52,524 nt of DNA from an uncultured Bacteroidota bacterium (GTDB lineage: Bacteria > Bacteroidota > Bacteroidia > Bacteroidales > GWA2-32-17), in assembly GCA_903872185.1 (NCBI GenBank), contig CAIQJL010000224.1, forward strand, positions 1 to 52,524. The letters run 5' to 3'. Below the pieces are notes generated by a model that had not been told where the DNA came from, did no database searches, and was given only the letters and a program-made list of their open reading frames with translations. Positions within the stretch are counted from its first letter, which is position 1, and each line of letters opens with the position of its first letter. The position numbers and the translations under genes were made by a program. Below, one piece after another: positions 27,422-35,921 of this stretch.

Positions 27422-28806
27422 TGAATTTGAAAAATATACATAATATTTATTTGTTAGGTATTGGCGGCATTGGAATGAGCGCTCTGGCAAAGTATTTTAA
27501 AATGCTAGGGTGTAATGTTGAAGGATATGACCGTACTCAAACTCCATTATGTATAGAACTTGAGCAGTCTGGAATTAAAATTCATTATGTTGACGACACG
27601 TTGTTAATTTCTTCTGCTTTTAAGGAAGTTTCGAATAATGAAAATATATTAATTATTTGTACTCCTGCAATTCCAAAGGATAGTGCTGAATTAAACTGGT
27701 TTATTAATAAAGGCTTTACTATAAAAAAAAGAGCTGAAGTACTTGGCGAAATAACAAGAACTTCTTCAACTATTGCTGTTGCAGGTACACATGGCAAAAC
27801 TACTATTTCTACATGTATAGCTCATATATACACTCATTCGGGAGTTGGTTGTAATGCTTTTCTTGGTGGAATTTCAAAAAATTACGAAACAAATTTCCTA
27901 CATAAAGAAAATTGCAATACAGTGGTAGTTGAAGCAGATGAATATGATCGTTCTTTTCTTCAACTGTCTCCATCATCTGCTATAATAACTTCTGTTGATG
28001 CTGATCACCTTGATATTTATGGAAGTTTTGAGAAAGTAAACGAAGCATTTTCTGATTTTACTAAATGTATAAAGTCTGATGGTAAACTTTTGTATAAAAA
28101 AGAAAGTTGTTTTATACCTCCTTCTATTAATGCAGAAGTTGCAACTTATTCAGTAAAAGAAAAAGCTGATTGTAGTATTTCAAATGTAACTCTGAGTAAT
28201 GGTTTATTTACTTTTAAATTAAAAACTCCCTGGGGAAATATAGATAACATTACACCAGGAATTACTGGAATGTTCAATATTGAAAATGTAGTTGCAGCAG
28301 CATCTATGTGTTTGTGGGAAGGATTAACTCCCGAAAGTATTAAAGAAGCTTTAGCAACATTTACTGGTGTAAAAAGACGTTTTGACATTCAGGTTTCTAA
28401 TGCTAGAAATATTTATATTGATGATTATGCTCATCACCCCGAAGAATTAAAAGCTTTTATTTCTTCAGTTAAAGAAGTTTATCCTGATAAAAAAATAACA
28501 GGAGTTTTTCAACCACACTTATTTTCTCGAACTCGCGATTTTGCTGATGCATTTGGTGTTTCTCTTTCGTTACTTGATGAACTTTATTTGTTAGAAATTT
28601 ATCCTGCACGCGAAAAACCAATTGAAGGGATTACAAGTAAAACGATTTTTGATAAAGTTAACATTTCACATAAATATTTAAATACAATAGATGAACTTTT
28701 TCAGAAAATAAAAATAAATAAACCCGAGTTGTTATTAACTATGGGAGCTGGTGATATTGATCAATATATTGAACCAATTAAAAAAATAATTTTACGTTGT
28801 TTATGA
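27421..28806 (+). CDS. murC: UDP-MurNAc--L-alanine ligase MurC
   Basis: MurC adds the first L-Ala to UDP-MurNAc. The protein has 461 residues with YLLGIGGIGMSALA at the N-terminus, the P-loop AGTHGKTTIST, VVEADEYDRSFL, DADHLDIYG, and DDYAHHPEELKA in the C-terminal domain. Start and stop both overlap the neighbours (one base with murG, four with ftsQ), as expected for a polycistronic cluster. Confidence 0.97.
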   Translation: MNLKNIHNIYLLGIGGIGMSALAKYFKMLGCNVEGYDRTQTPLCIELEQSGIKIHYVDDTLLISSAFKEVSNNENILIICTPAIPKDSAELNWFINKGFTIKKRAEVLGEITRTSSTIAVAGTHGKTTISTCIAHIYTHSGVGCNAFLGGISKNYETNFLHKENCNTVVVEADEYDRSFLQLSPSSAIITSVDADHLDIYGSFEKVNEAFSDFTKCIKSDGKLLYKKESCFIPPSINAEVATYSVKEKADCSISNVTLSNGLFTFKLKTPWGNIDNITPGITGMFNIENVVAAASMCLWEGLTPESIKEALATFTGVKRRFDIQVSNARNIYIDDYAHHPEELKAFISSVKEVYPDKKITGVFQPHLFSRTRDFADAFGVSLSLLDELYLLEIYPAREKPIEGITSKTIFDKVNISHKYLNTIDELFQKIKINKPELLLTMGAGDIDQYIEPIKKIILRCL

Positions 28807-29633
28807 AAAAAGCGGTGATTAAAAAAATAATTTCTATTGCAGTATGGTCTTTCTTTATTGCGGTATTAGTTATTTCTTTGGGCTTTTCTGAATCACAGCT
28901 TAAGAAAATAAAATGTACTGATATAGATGTTCAGGTAATTGATTCAACGGGATATGGCTTTATAGAGTCAAAAGACATTAAAGAATTACTTAACCAAAAG
29001 GGGTTTAAAATTATTGGTAACAATATAGAAAGTTTTCCGCTTAATAAATTCGAAACTGCAATAAGAAATCATCCATCTGTAAAATCAGCAGAAGTATATA
29101 CCACTTTTGATGGTGTTTTGCATATTGAAGTTGAGCAAAGAAATCCAATTCTTCGAATTATTAATTATAATAATGAAAGCTATTATATTGATAATATTGG
29201 AAATTTATTTCCGTTATCAGATAAATATACAGCAAGAGTGTTAGTAGCAAATGGAAATATTAATGAACCATATAATTTACGTTATACAAAGAATGTTTCA
29301 ACAGCCGAAGAAAAAGATGTGTTGGGAAGAAATATAATGATTGATGATCTTTTTGCTTTAGCAAAATTTATTGAAGCAGATAATTTTTGTAATTCATTTA
29401 TTGAACAGATTTATATAAATGAAAATAACGAAATAGAACTTATTCCTAAAATCGGAAAATTTACAATCTTATTAGGAAGTATAGATGAAATGGAAGAGAA
29501 ATTCGATAATTTAAAAGCTTTTATTCAAATAGGATTATCGCGTGAAGGGTGGAACAAATACGAAACAATAAATATTAAATATAAGAACCAAGTAGTTTGC
29601 ACAAAAAAGATCGATTATGAACCAAATGAATGA
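28803..29633 (+). CDS. ftsQ: Cell division protein FtsQ
   Basis: The 276-residue bitopic protein has one N-terminal transmembrane segment (about 9-28), followed by a POTRA-like region (starting near ESKDIKELLNQKGFKIIG) and the beta domain (LNKFETAIRNHPSVKSAEVYTTFDG in outline). FtsQ links the Z-ring to FtsL and FtsI in the periplasm. Primary similarity is low across phyla, but topology and position between murC and ftsA make the call secure. ATG 28803 overlaps the murC TGA; the earlier TTG is unnecessary. Confidence 0.92.
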   Translation: MKKAVIKKIISIAVWSFFIAVLVISLGFSESQLKKIKCTDIDVQVIDSTGYGFIESKDIKELLNQKGFKIIGNNIESFPLNKFETAIRNHPSVKSAEVYTTFDGVLHIEVEQRNPILRIINYNNESYYIDNIGNLFPLSDKYTARVLVANGNINEPYNLRYTKNVSTAEEKDVLGRNIMIDDLFALAKFIEADNFCNSFIEQIYINENNEIELIPKIGKFTILLGSIDEMEEKFDNLKAFIQIGLSREGWNKYETINIKYKNQVVCTKKIDYEPNE

Positions 29634-30993
29634 CATTATTTCGGCAATTGATATTGGCACAACAAAGATTGTTGCTATTATTGGGAAAAAAGAAACCGAT
29701 GGGAAATTCCGTATTTTAGGAATAGGAAAAGCACCTTCAAAAGGTGTTAAACGTGGAAATGTTTTAAACATTGAAGAAACCGTAAATAGCATTAAATTGG
29801 CTGTTGAAATAGCAGAACAAAAAGCACAGTTAAAAATAACTGATGTATATGTCGGAATTGCTGGGCAAAATATTAAATGCATAAGAAACTCTGGTTATGT
29901 AAACCGACCAAGTTATGATCAGGAAATAACAGCTGAAGATGTTGAGATGCTAAAAGATGATCAGTATCGTATTGGATTAGAGCCAGGCGAAGAAATTATT
30001 CATGTGCTTCCTCAAAGTTATTCAGTTGATGGCGAAAATGGTGTAAAACCTATAGGTATTTGCGGAAAGCGTTTAGAAGGAAATTTTCACATTGTTATTG
30101 GAAAAACAATGAATATTAAAAACCTTAAGCGTTGTGTTGAAAGAGCTGGTTTACGATTAAAAAGTTTAGTACTTGAACCTTTGGCATCATCTTTTGCAGT
30201 ATTAACAGAAGACGAAAAAGAAGCAGGAGTTGCACTTATTGATATTGGTGGAGGCACAACAGATCTTGCAATTTACTACGAAGGAACTATCTGCCATACA
30301 GCTGTTGTTCCTTTTGGTGGAAATGTTCTTACCGGTGATGTTAAATCTGCTTATAACATTTTAGAAAAACATGCAGAAGAATTAAAAGTTCAGTTTGGAT
30401 CTGCTCTTGCTGAATCAACTGGTGATGATGAAATTGTAACTGTTCCAGGTGTTAGCGGGAGAAACGCAAAAGAAATTAGTCAAAAAAGTCTTGCCAATGT
30501 TCTACAAGCAAGGATGGAGGAAATAATTGGAGCTATTGAATTTCAAATAGAAAATTCTGGATACGCTGATCGTTTAGGTGCTGGAATGGTAATAACTGGT
30601 GGAGGTGCACTTTTAAAAAATCTTCCTCAACTTGTTTCATTTAAAACAGGTCATGAAATTAAAATTGGTTTCCCTATACAATATTTAACTTCTGATGTTA
30701 AGGAAGATGTAAATTCTCCGATGTATTCAACAAGCGTAGGGCTTATGATGATAGGAGAAGAGGAAATGCGAAAAAGCGGTAAGGCTTCTGTTGTTGATGT
30801 TATCGAGAAAGAAGAAGTTATGGTGCAGGCAAATATAAAACCGGATTTATTTTTTGAAGAAGAAGAAAAGGTAGAAAAACCAAAAAAGAAAGAAAAAAAG
30901 GAAAAAGAATCTAAAATAATGTTTGGAAAAAATAAGTTTTTTGAAAGTCTATCAACGCTATTTGACGATAAAGACACAAAAATTAACGAATAA
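29617..30993 (+). CDS. ftsA: Cell division protein FtsA
   Basis: This actin-like ATPase tethers FtsZ to the membrane. The 458-residue protein has phosphate-1 motif SAIDIGTTKIVAIIG, phosphate-2 motif LIDIGGGTTDLAIY and an adenosine motif MVITGGGALLKNL. The tail after about residue 410 is rich in Lys and Glu and ends near KNKFFESLSTLF, which could form the short amphipathic membrane helix. It begins within the ftsQ end; a second ATG at 29626 is an alternative start. Confidence 0.96.
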   Translation: MNQMNDIISAIDIGTTKIVAIIGKKETDGKFRILGIGKAPSKGVKRGNVLNIEETVNSIKLAVEIAEQKAQLKITDVYVGIAGQNIKCIRNSGYVNRPSYDQEITAEDVEMLKDDQYRIGLEPGEEIIHVLPQSYSVDGENGVKPIGICGKRLEGNFHIVIGKTMNIKNLKRCVERAGLRLKSLVLEPLASSFAVLTEDEKEAGVALIDIGGGTTDLAIYYEGTICHTAVVPFGGNVLTGDVKSAYNILEKHAEELKVQFGSALAESTGDDEIVTVPGVSGRNAKEISQKSLANVLQARMEEIIGAIEFQIENSGYADRLGAGMVITGGGALLKNLPQLVSFKTGHEIKIGFPIQYLTSDVKEDVNSPMYSTSVGLMMIGEEEMRKSGKASVVDVIEKEEVMVQANIKPDLFFEEEEKVEKPKKKEKKEKESKIMFGKNKFFESLSTLFDDKDTKINE

Positions 30994-31019
30994 ATTAGAA
31001 ACCCTAAAACCCAATAAAT

Positions 31020-32402
31020 ATGAATGAAGAAGATTTATTAACATTCGGATTCGCTTCCCAAAGACCTTCTATTATTAAGGTAATTGGCGTTGGCGGTGGA
31101 GGCAGTAATGCCGTTAATCATATGTTTATACAAGGAATTCGCGATGTCGACTTTGTAGTTTGCAATACCGATGTTCAGGCACTTGCAAAAAGTCCAGTTA
31201 CGCATAAAATTCAACTTGGTCAAACATTAACAGAAGGATTAGGAGCTGGAAACCTTCCAGAACAAGGAAAACAAGCTGCAATAGAAAGCTTAAATGAAAT
31301 TAATGGTTTGCTTTCTGAAAATACGCGAATGGTATTTATTACTGCTGGAATGGGCGGTGGCACTGGAACTGGTGCTGCGCCAGTAATTGCAAAAGCTGCA
31401 AAAGAGTTAGGTTTGCTAACAGTTGCTATTGTTACTATACCTTTCCGTTTTGAAGGTCCTCGTAGATTTAATCAAGCTATTGAAGGATTACGCGAATTAA
31501 AAGAGCATGTTGATTCGTTACTTGTTATTAACAACGAGAAGTTACGCGAAATATATGGTGATTTACCCGTTTCTGAAGCATTTGCAAAAGCTGATGATGT
31601 TTTAACAATTGGCGCAAGAGGTATTGCAGAAGTTATTACTGTACCTGGTCATGTAAACGTTGACTTTGCTGATGTAAGAACTGTTATGAGTGATAGCGGT
31701 GTAGCCATTATGGGAACTGGATTTGCTGAAGGTGAAAATCGTGCAATTGAAGCCATTAAAAAAGCTCTGTCATCACCTTTGTTAAATAATAACGAGATTC
31801 GTGGTGCTAAAAACATTCTGCTAAATATTACTTCTGGCGATAGCGAAGTAACAATGGATGAAATAGGACAAATAAGTGATTATGTTCAGGAGGCAGCAGG
31901 TTCAAAGGCAGATATGATATTAGGTAGTTGCAAAGACTCAACTCTTGGAAGTAAAATTTCTGTTACAATTATTGCAACTGGTTTTAGTTCTTCATCAATT
32001 CCTGAGCTTGGTTTTGCTCCAAAAGAAAAAACTAAAAATGTGCTTAATCAATCACATCATGAAGAACAAAAGGTAGTAAATCAAATATCTTCGCAGAAAG
32101 CTATAGAATTTGAAATTAATCAAAAACCAAAACAACAGGAAAATATAGTTGACCTTAATATTGAAACAAAACCTGAAACTTCCCTAACAAATAACGATAA
32201 AAAACATATACTTACTGATTTGACTAATTCAGAAAAAGTAGATCAACTTGAAAATATACCTGCATATTTAAGAAAACAAATTACAGTAGAAGATAAAAAT
32301 TATTCTGCTTCATCTGATAAATCTAATTATACCATTTCAAAAAACAATAATGGTATTCAGTTAAAAGAAAACAATCCGTATTTACACGATAACGTAGATT
32401 AA
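31020..32402 (+). CDS. ftsZ: Cell division GTPase FtsZ
   Basis: FtsZ polymerises into the Z-ring. The 460-residue protein has VIGVGGGGSNAVNHM, the tubulin signature GMGGGTGTGAAPV and the T7-loop region DFADVRTVM. A long variable linker (about 330-415) leads to IPAYLRKQI (about 418-426), which resembles the C-terminal peptide that binds FtsA. A further 30 or so residues follow, so the peptide is not at the very end. It is 26 bases after ftsA. Confidence 0.97.
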   Translation: MNEEDLLTFGFASQRPSIIKVIGVGGGGSNAVNHMFIQGIRDVDFVVCNTDVQALAKSPVTHKIQLGQTLTEGLGAGNLPEQGKQAAIESLNEINGLLSENTRMVFITAGMGGGTGTGAAPVIAKAAKELGLLTVAIVTIPFRFEGPRRFNQAIEGLRELKEHVDSLLVINNEKLREIYGDLPVSEAFAKADDVLTIGARGIAEVITVPGHVNVDFADVRTVMSDSGVAIMGTGFAEGENRAIEAIKKALSSPLLNNNEIRGAKNILLNITSGDSEVTMDEIGQISDYVQEAAGSKADMILGSCKDSTLGSKISVTIIATGFSSSSIPELGFAPKEKTKNVLNQSHHEEQKVVNQISSQKAIEFEINQKPKQQENIVDLNIETKPETSLTNNDKKHILTDLTNSEKVDQLENIPAYLRKQITVEDKNYSASSDKSNYTISKNNNGIQLKENNPYLHDNVD

Positions 32403-32412
32403 ATAAAAGATT

Positions 32413-32865
32413 ATGTCACTTTTTGATCAAATAAGTAACGATATAAAAGCAGCTATGTTAGCTAGAGAAAGTGGAAAACTCGAAGCTTTACGTAGTATAA
32501 AAGCTGCTATGCTTATAGCAAAAACCGAAGGTGCAAATTCAGAAATCAGTCATGAAAAAGAGCTTTCAATAATCCAGAAACTCTATAAACAAAGGAAAGA
32601 ATCGGCTGACATTTATTCAAAAAACAACCGTCAGGAACTTGCCGACAAAGAGTTATTTGAGGCGGACATAATACAGAAATATTTGCCAAAGCCACCTACT
32701 GAAGAAGAAATTAATGCCGTGTTGAAAGAAATTATTGAACAAACTGGAGTAAAATCTCCAGCAGAAATGGGTAAGTTTATGGGTCTTGCTTCTAAGCGTT
32801 TTGCAGGTGCTGTTGATGGTAAAATTATTTCTGAAAAGGTGAAACAATTACTTTCAAATATTTAG
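32413..32865 (+). CDS. GatB/YqeY domain protein
   Basis: The 150-residue protein matches the YqeY family: MSLFDQISNDIKAAMLARE at the start, then LEALRSIKAAM, YLPKPPTEEEI and GKFMGLASKRFAGAVDGKII. The family shares its helical domain with the tail of the GatB amidotransferase subunit and may bind tRNA, but its cellular role is unproven. It lies 10 bases after ftsZ and before a terminator, so it is probably the last gene of the dcw transcript. Confidence 0.9.
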   Translation: MSLFDQISNDIKAAMLARESGKLEALRSIKAAMLIAKTEGANSEISHEKELSIIQKLYKQRKESADIYSKNNRQELADKELFEADIIQKYLPKPPTEEEINAVLKEIIEQTGVKSPAEMGKFMGLASKRFAGAVDGKIISEKVKQLLSNI

Positions 32866-32899
32866 AGTTTAAAGAATTTCATTCTGTTGATTTAGGGTA

Positions 32900-32930
32900 A
32901 AGGCTGTCTTTTTATAAAGGCAGCCTTTTT
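32900..32930 (+). terminator. Rho-independent terminator ending the dcw cluster
   Basis: AAGGCTGTCTTT (32900-32911) pairs with AAAGGCAGCCTT (32916-32927), 12 bp with one G-U pair, loop TTAT, then a T-run. It is 34 bases past the YqeY-like gene. Confidence 0.92.
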
Positions 32931-33021
32931 AATTAAATGCAGATAGTATATGCTTAATAAAACAATGAGTTAAATGTGTTTTTCATTATTAAAGTATGTC
33001 GAAACAAATTAATGTTAAATG

Positions 33022-33060
33022 AAAAAAATAAAACCCTAACAAAAATTGTTAGGGTTTTAT
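33022..33060 (-). terminator. Terminator of the minus-strand secreted protein
   Basis: ATAAAACCCTAAC (33028-33040) and GTTAGGGTTTTAT (33048-33060) form a 13-bp stem. On the minus strand it is followed by TTTTTTT (33027-33021). It lies 42 bases beyond the stop of the gene at 33102-34670. Confidence 0.9.
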
Positions 33061-33101
33061 TTTAGTGAAGTAAAATACAACACCATTTTTATTATTTTGT
33101 T

Positions 33102-34670
33102 TTATTCATAAACAAAAGATCCTAATTTAAAGCTTTTGCCATCTTGAGCATATGAAACATAACGTTTACCAACTTTAGCTATTAACCTAGGAACAATAAC
33201 GTATTTTGCATCTTCATTTTTAAACATTGGATATTTTTCATAGCTTCCATCGCTATATAAAGTTGCTAGTACAGCTTGACCTTTAGGTGTTAAAACAGGG
33301 TTGTTTTTTAATTCTTTTGTTTTAATAGCTGACTTGTTTTCAAGGTTAGATCTGTTATCGTCAAAAATTATTTTTAGTTTGTTTGCATCAACAAAAGAAG
33401 CAATTGAATGATAGTAACCTTTGTCGTCTGAACTATTTTGATTTTTAGGAATTCGAATCTGCCAATCTAAAACTCCTTCTTTTGTTACGCCACTAACTAA
33501 TAGGTCATTATAGTAATAGTAATCGATTTTTGTTTCTTGTTTTGTTCCAGGTGCTATTATTGTAGTTGATTTTGTGTATTCTTGCTCAGCAATAAAAGCA
33601 AAACCACCATTCTCAAAGAAAAACATATCTCTAATCATATAATTAAAATACTGATCAGCAGTTTCGCCATTTCTTTCTTGACTAAATTCAGCCATAAGTT
33701 CTTTACTAAAAAGTTTTATCGATTTTTTAGGGTCCATTACTTCTGCTTTTAAAGTTCTAGGATTTATTTTTCTAAAAAAAGAACCCGAAAATTCGTTAGC
33801 TATTTTAACAGTTTTATTGGCAAAAAATCCAGTAATAACAATGTCATCATTTTTGTCTAACCCAAATATTACATGTGTAGGAGTGTATTTGTCAACTGTT
33901 ATAGGAAAAGGATGGAATTCTTTTTTCTTTACAGTATAAACTAACATAGTGTAATCAAAAGCAGGTCCTGTTGACGCTTTCTTTTTATCTGCAATTCTCT
34001 CTAATTTTATTAACATGCAAATATCTCCAAACTTTGAAACTTTAGATTGAATTACTTCAAATGCTCTATCTTTCAATGGCAATTCTAATGAGCAATTAAC
34101 TTCTTCAACAAGATCAGAATTAATAATTTTAAAATTATGTGGTTCGGCATTATAAAGTGCAAAAGTATTATGAAAATTAAGCATGATTTTACCAGCATCG
34201 GTTAATTGAAAATTAAATCCATCGGTATTTGAATTACTAACAGGTATACTTCCAATTTCTTTAGGTTTATTTTTAAGAGCACCTTCATTGTTTAAATAAG
34301 AAACGTATAGTACTTTACGACTTCCGTTAGTTATAGAGCTGAATATGATCAGTTTCCCGTTTAGATAATAAAGATTCTCATAATGAGAAGGCGTTCCACC
34401 AACAGTGGGCATTAATATTTGATTAGTTGATTCGCGAGCATTTGTTGTAGCTGAGAAATATTCTAACCATAAATTTTCTTCATTTACACCAAAAATACTT
34501 TCACTACGTATAGCAAAAAAGCCTTCTTTATCTGATCCGATTATTTTCTGATACCAGTTATTTTTTGGAAGGTCGTACGATTGTCCCCAGTCCATTTCAA
34601 GGGTTTGGGCAAACGAATTTGAACTTGTAAAAGCCAAAGTTAACAAAGTGAAAAATGTTACTGCTTTCAT
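33102..34670 (-). CDS. Secreted protein of unknown function
   Basis: The 522-residue protein starts with a clear signal peptide (1-21, ending NSFA before Q). The mature part is beta-rich, without recognisable catalytic motifs, and has recurring segments that pair a Lys-rich strand with an aromatic one, consistent with a propeller-like fold. Many Tyr/Phe and the lack of transmembrane segments fit a periplasmic or outer-membrane-associated protein. No sorting domain is present at the C-terminus, so T9SS export is not indicated. I do not recognise the family. Confidence 0.7.
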   Translation of the reverse strand: MKAVTFFTLLTLAFTSSNSFAQTLEMDWGQSYDLPKNNWYQKIIGSDKEGFFAIRSESIFGVNEENLWLEYFSATTNARESTNQILMPTVGGTPSHYENLYYLNGKLIIFSSITNGSRKVLYVSYLNNEGALKNKPKEIGSIPVSNSNTDGFNFQLTDAGKIMLNFHNTFALYNAEPHNFKIINSDLVEEVNCSLELPLKDRAFEVIQSKVSKFGDICMLIKLERIADKKKASTGPAFDYTMLVYTVKKKEFHPFPITVDKYTPTHVIFGLDKNDDIVITGFFANKTVKIANEFSGSFFRKINPRTLKAEVMDPKKSIKLFSKELMAEFSQERNGETADQYFNYMIRDMFFFENGGFAFIAEQEYTKSTTIIAPGTKQETKIDYYYYNDLLVSGVTKEGVLDWQIRIPKNQNSSDDKGYYHSIASFVDANKLKIIFDDNRSNLENKSAIKTKELKNNPVLTPKGQAVLATLYSDGSYEKYPMFKNEDAKYVIVPRLIAKVGKRYVSYAQDGKSFKLGSFVYE

Positions 34671-34754
34671 AGTTGAGAATTTTTAAAGTTAAATCGATTA
34701 AATTTTTTACGAAAGTATAAAAAATCTGAAATAAATTTCATTTTTTTCAATATT

Positions 34755-35792
34755 TCATGTATTTCTTTCTTTATTTGCTAATTGTCCGCATGCCGCATCT
34801 ATATCTTTTCCTCTACTTCGCCTTAGTTTAACATTTAAATTTTTTGCAAACAGAGTTTTCAAAAATAGTGCCGTGTTCTCTGATGTTGATTTTTCAAAAG
34901 GTAAGTCAGCAACAGGATTGTATTCAATAACGTTTACTTTACTTGCAACATGACTACAGTAATTTATTAAAGCTTTTGCATCGTTTAAGCTATCATTTAT
35001 TCCTTTAAGTAAAAGATATTCAAAAGTTACTTCTTTTTTTAAAGTAGCAGTGTAAAATTTAAGGGCTTGGGCAATACGTTCTAATGTGTACTTGTTTGCA
35101 ACAGGCAATAATTCTTGTCTAACAGCTGGATTTGCAGTATGAAGTGAAAGTGCAAGATTTACTTTAATATTATCTTTTGCCAATTGCTCTATTTTATCGG
35201 GAATTCCTGCTGTAGAAATAGTTATTCGTTTAGCTGAAAATCCCATTCCTTTTTGGGAAGTTATCCAATTTATTGCTAAAATAACATTATCGTAATTTAA
35301 CAGAGGTTCTCCCATTCCCATAAAAACAATATTTGTTAACGGCAAATCATATTGTTTTTGAGATAGTTCTGCTAATAAAAAAGCTTGATCAAATATTTCA
35401 CCCGCTGATAAATTTCTACTAAAACCAAATTGTCCTGTTGCGCAAAATTTACAACCCAAAGCGCATCCAACTTGAGATGAGATACATGCGGTGACTCTTT
35501 TGTCTGAAGGTATTAATACTCCTTCAACTGATTGGCTATCAAAAAGTGTAAATGCTACTTTTATAGTGCTGTCATCAGAAAATTGTTGAGTAGTTATTTT
35601 AGCAGCGTCAATAAAAAAGTTTTTAGACAATGTCTCTTGAAGATTAGGGGATAAATTTTTCATTTTATCAAATGAAGTAACCCTGTATTTCCATAGCCAG
35701 TCGGAAATTTGATTGGCTCTGTATGGTTTTTCTCCATTTTTTTCTAGAAATTCAATGATTGAATCTGATAATACTGATCTGATATTTTGCAT
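34755..35792 (-). CDS. rlmN: 23S rRNA (adenine-2503-C2)-methyltransferase RlmN
   Basis: This radical-SAM enzyme methylates C2 of A2503 in 23S rRNA and can act on tRNA. The 345-residue protein has the [4Fe-4S] motif CALGCKFC, preceded by CISSQVG, and VFMGMGEPLLNYD for SAM binding. The C-terminal CGQLA carries the Cys that forms the methyl-transfer adduct. The absence of Cfr-specific neighbours and the usual length favour RlmN over the resistance enzyme Cfr. Confidence 0.95.
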   Translation of the reverse strand: MQNIRSVLSDSIIEFLEKNGEKPYRANQISDWLWKYRVTSFDKMKNLSPNLQETLSKNFFIDAAKITTQQFSDDSTIKVAFTLFDSQSVEGVLIPSDKRVTACISSQVGCALGCKFCATGQFGFSRNLSAGEIFDQAFLLAELSQKQYDLPLTNIVFMGMGEPLLNYDNVILAINWITSQKGMGFSAKRITISTAGIPDKIEQLAKDNIKVNLALSLHTANPAVRQELLPVANKYTLERIAQALKFYTATLKKEVTFEYLLLKGINDSLNDAKALINYCSHVASKVNVIEYNPVADLPFEKSTSENTALFLKTLFAKNLNVKLRRSRGKDIDAACGQLANKERNT

Positions 35793-35921
35793 GGGTCAAA
35801 TTTAATTCAATTTTTAATTACTCTTAATTAAAAAAATGCTTTGTAAAATCTTTTGAAAACGCTTATTTAATGATTTAATTTGTAAAATTTTTGAAGTTTA
35901 ATTAACTATTATTTTAAAATA

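Noticed and set aside
29535-29882. 115-residue minus-strand frame across the ftsQ/ftsA junction
   Set aside because: It lies antisense to two well-supported genes and has a composition typical of a shadow frame.
30651-30977. 108-residue minus-strand frame opposite the ftsA tail
   Set aside because: It is Ser/Phe-rich, as expected from the antisense of a Lys/Glu-rich tail, and has no sign of a real protein.
34755-35792. Cfr-type antibiotic resistance methyltransferase
   Set aside because: Motifs, length and a housekeeping context fit RlmN; nothing points to a mobile resistance gene.
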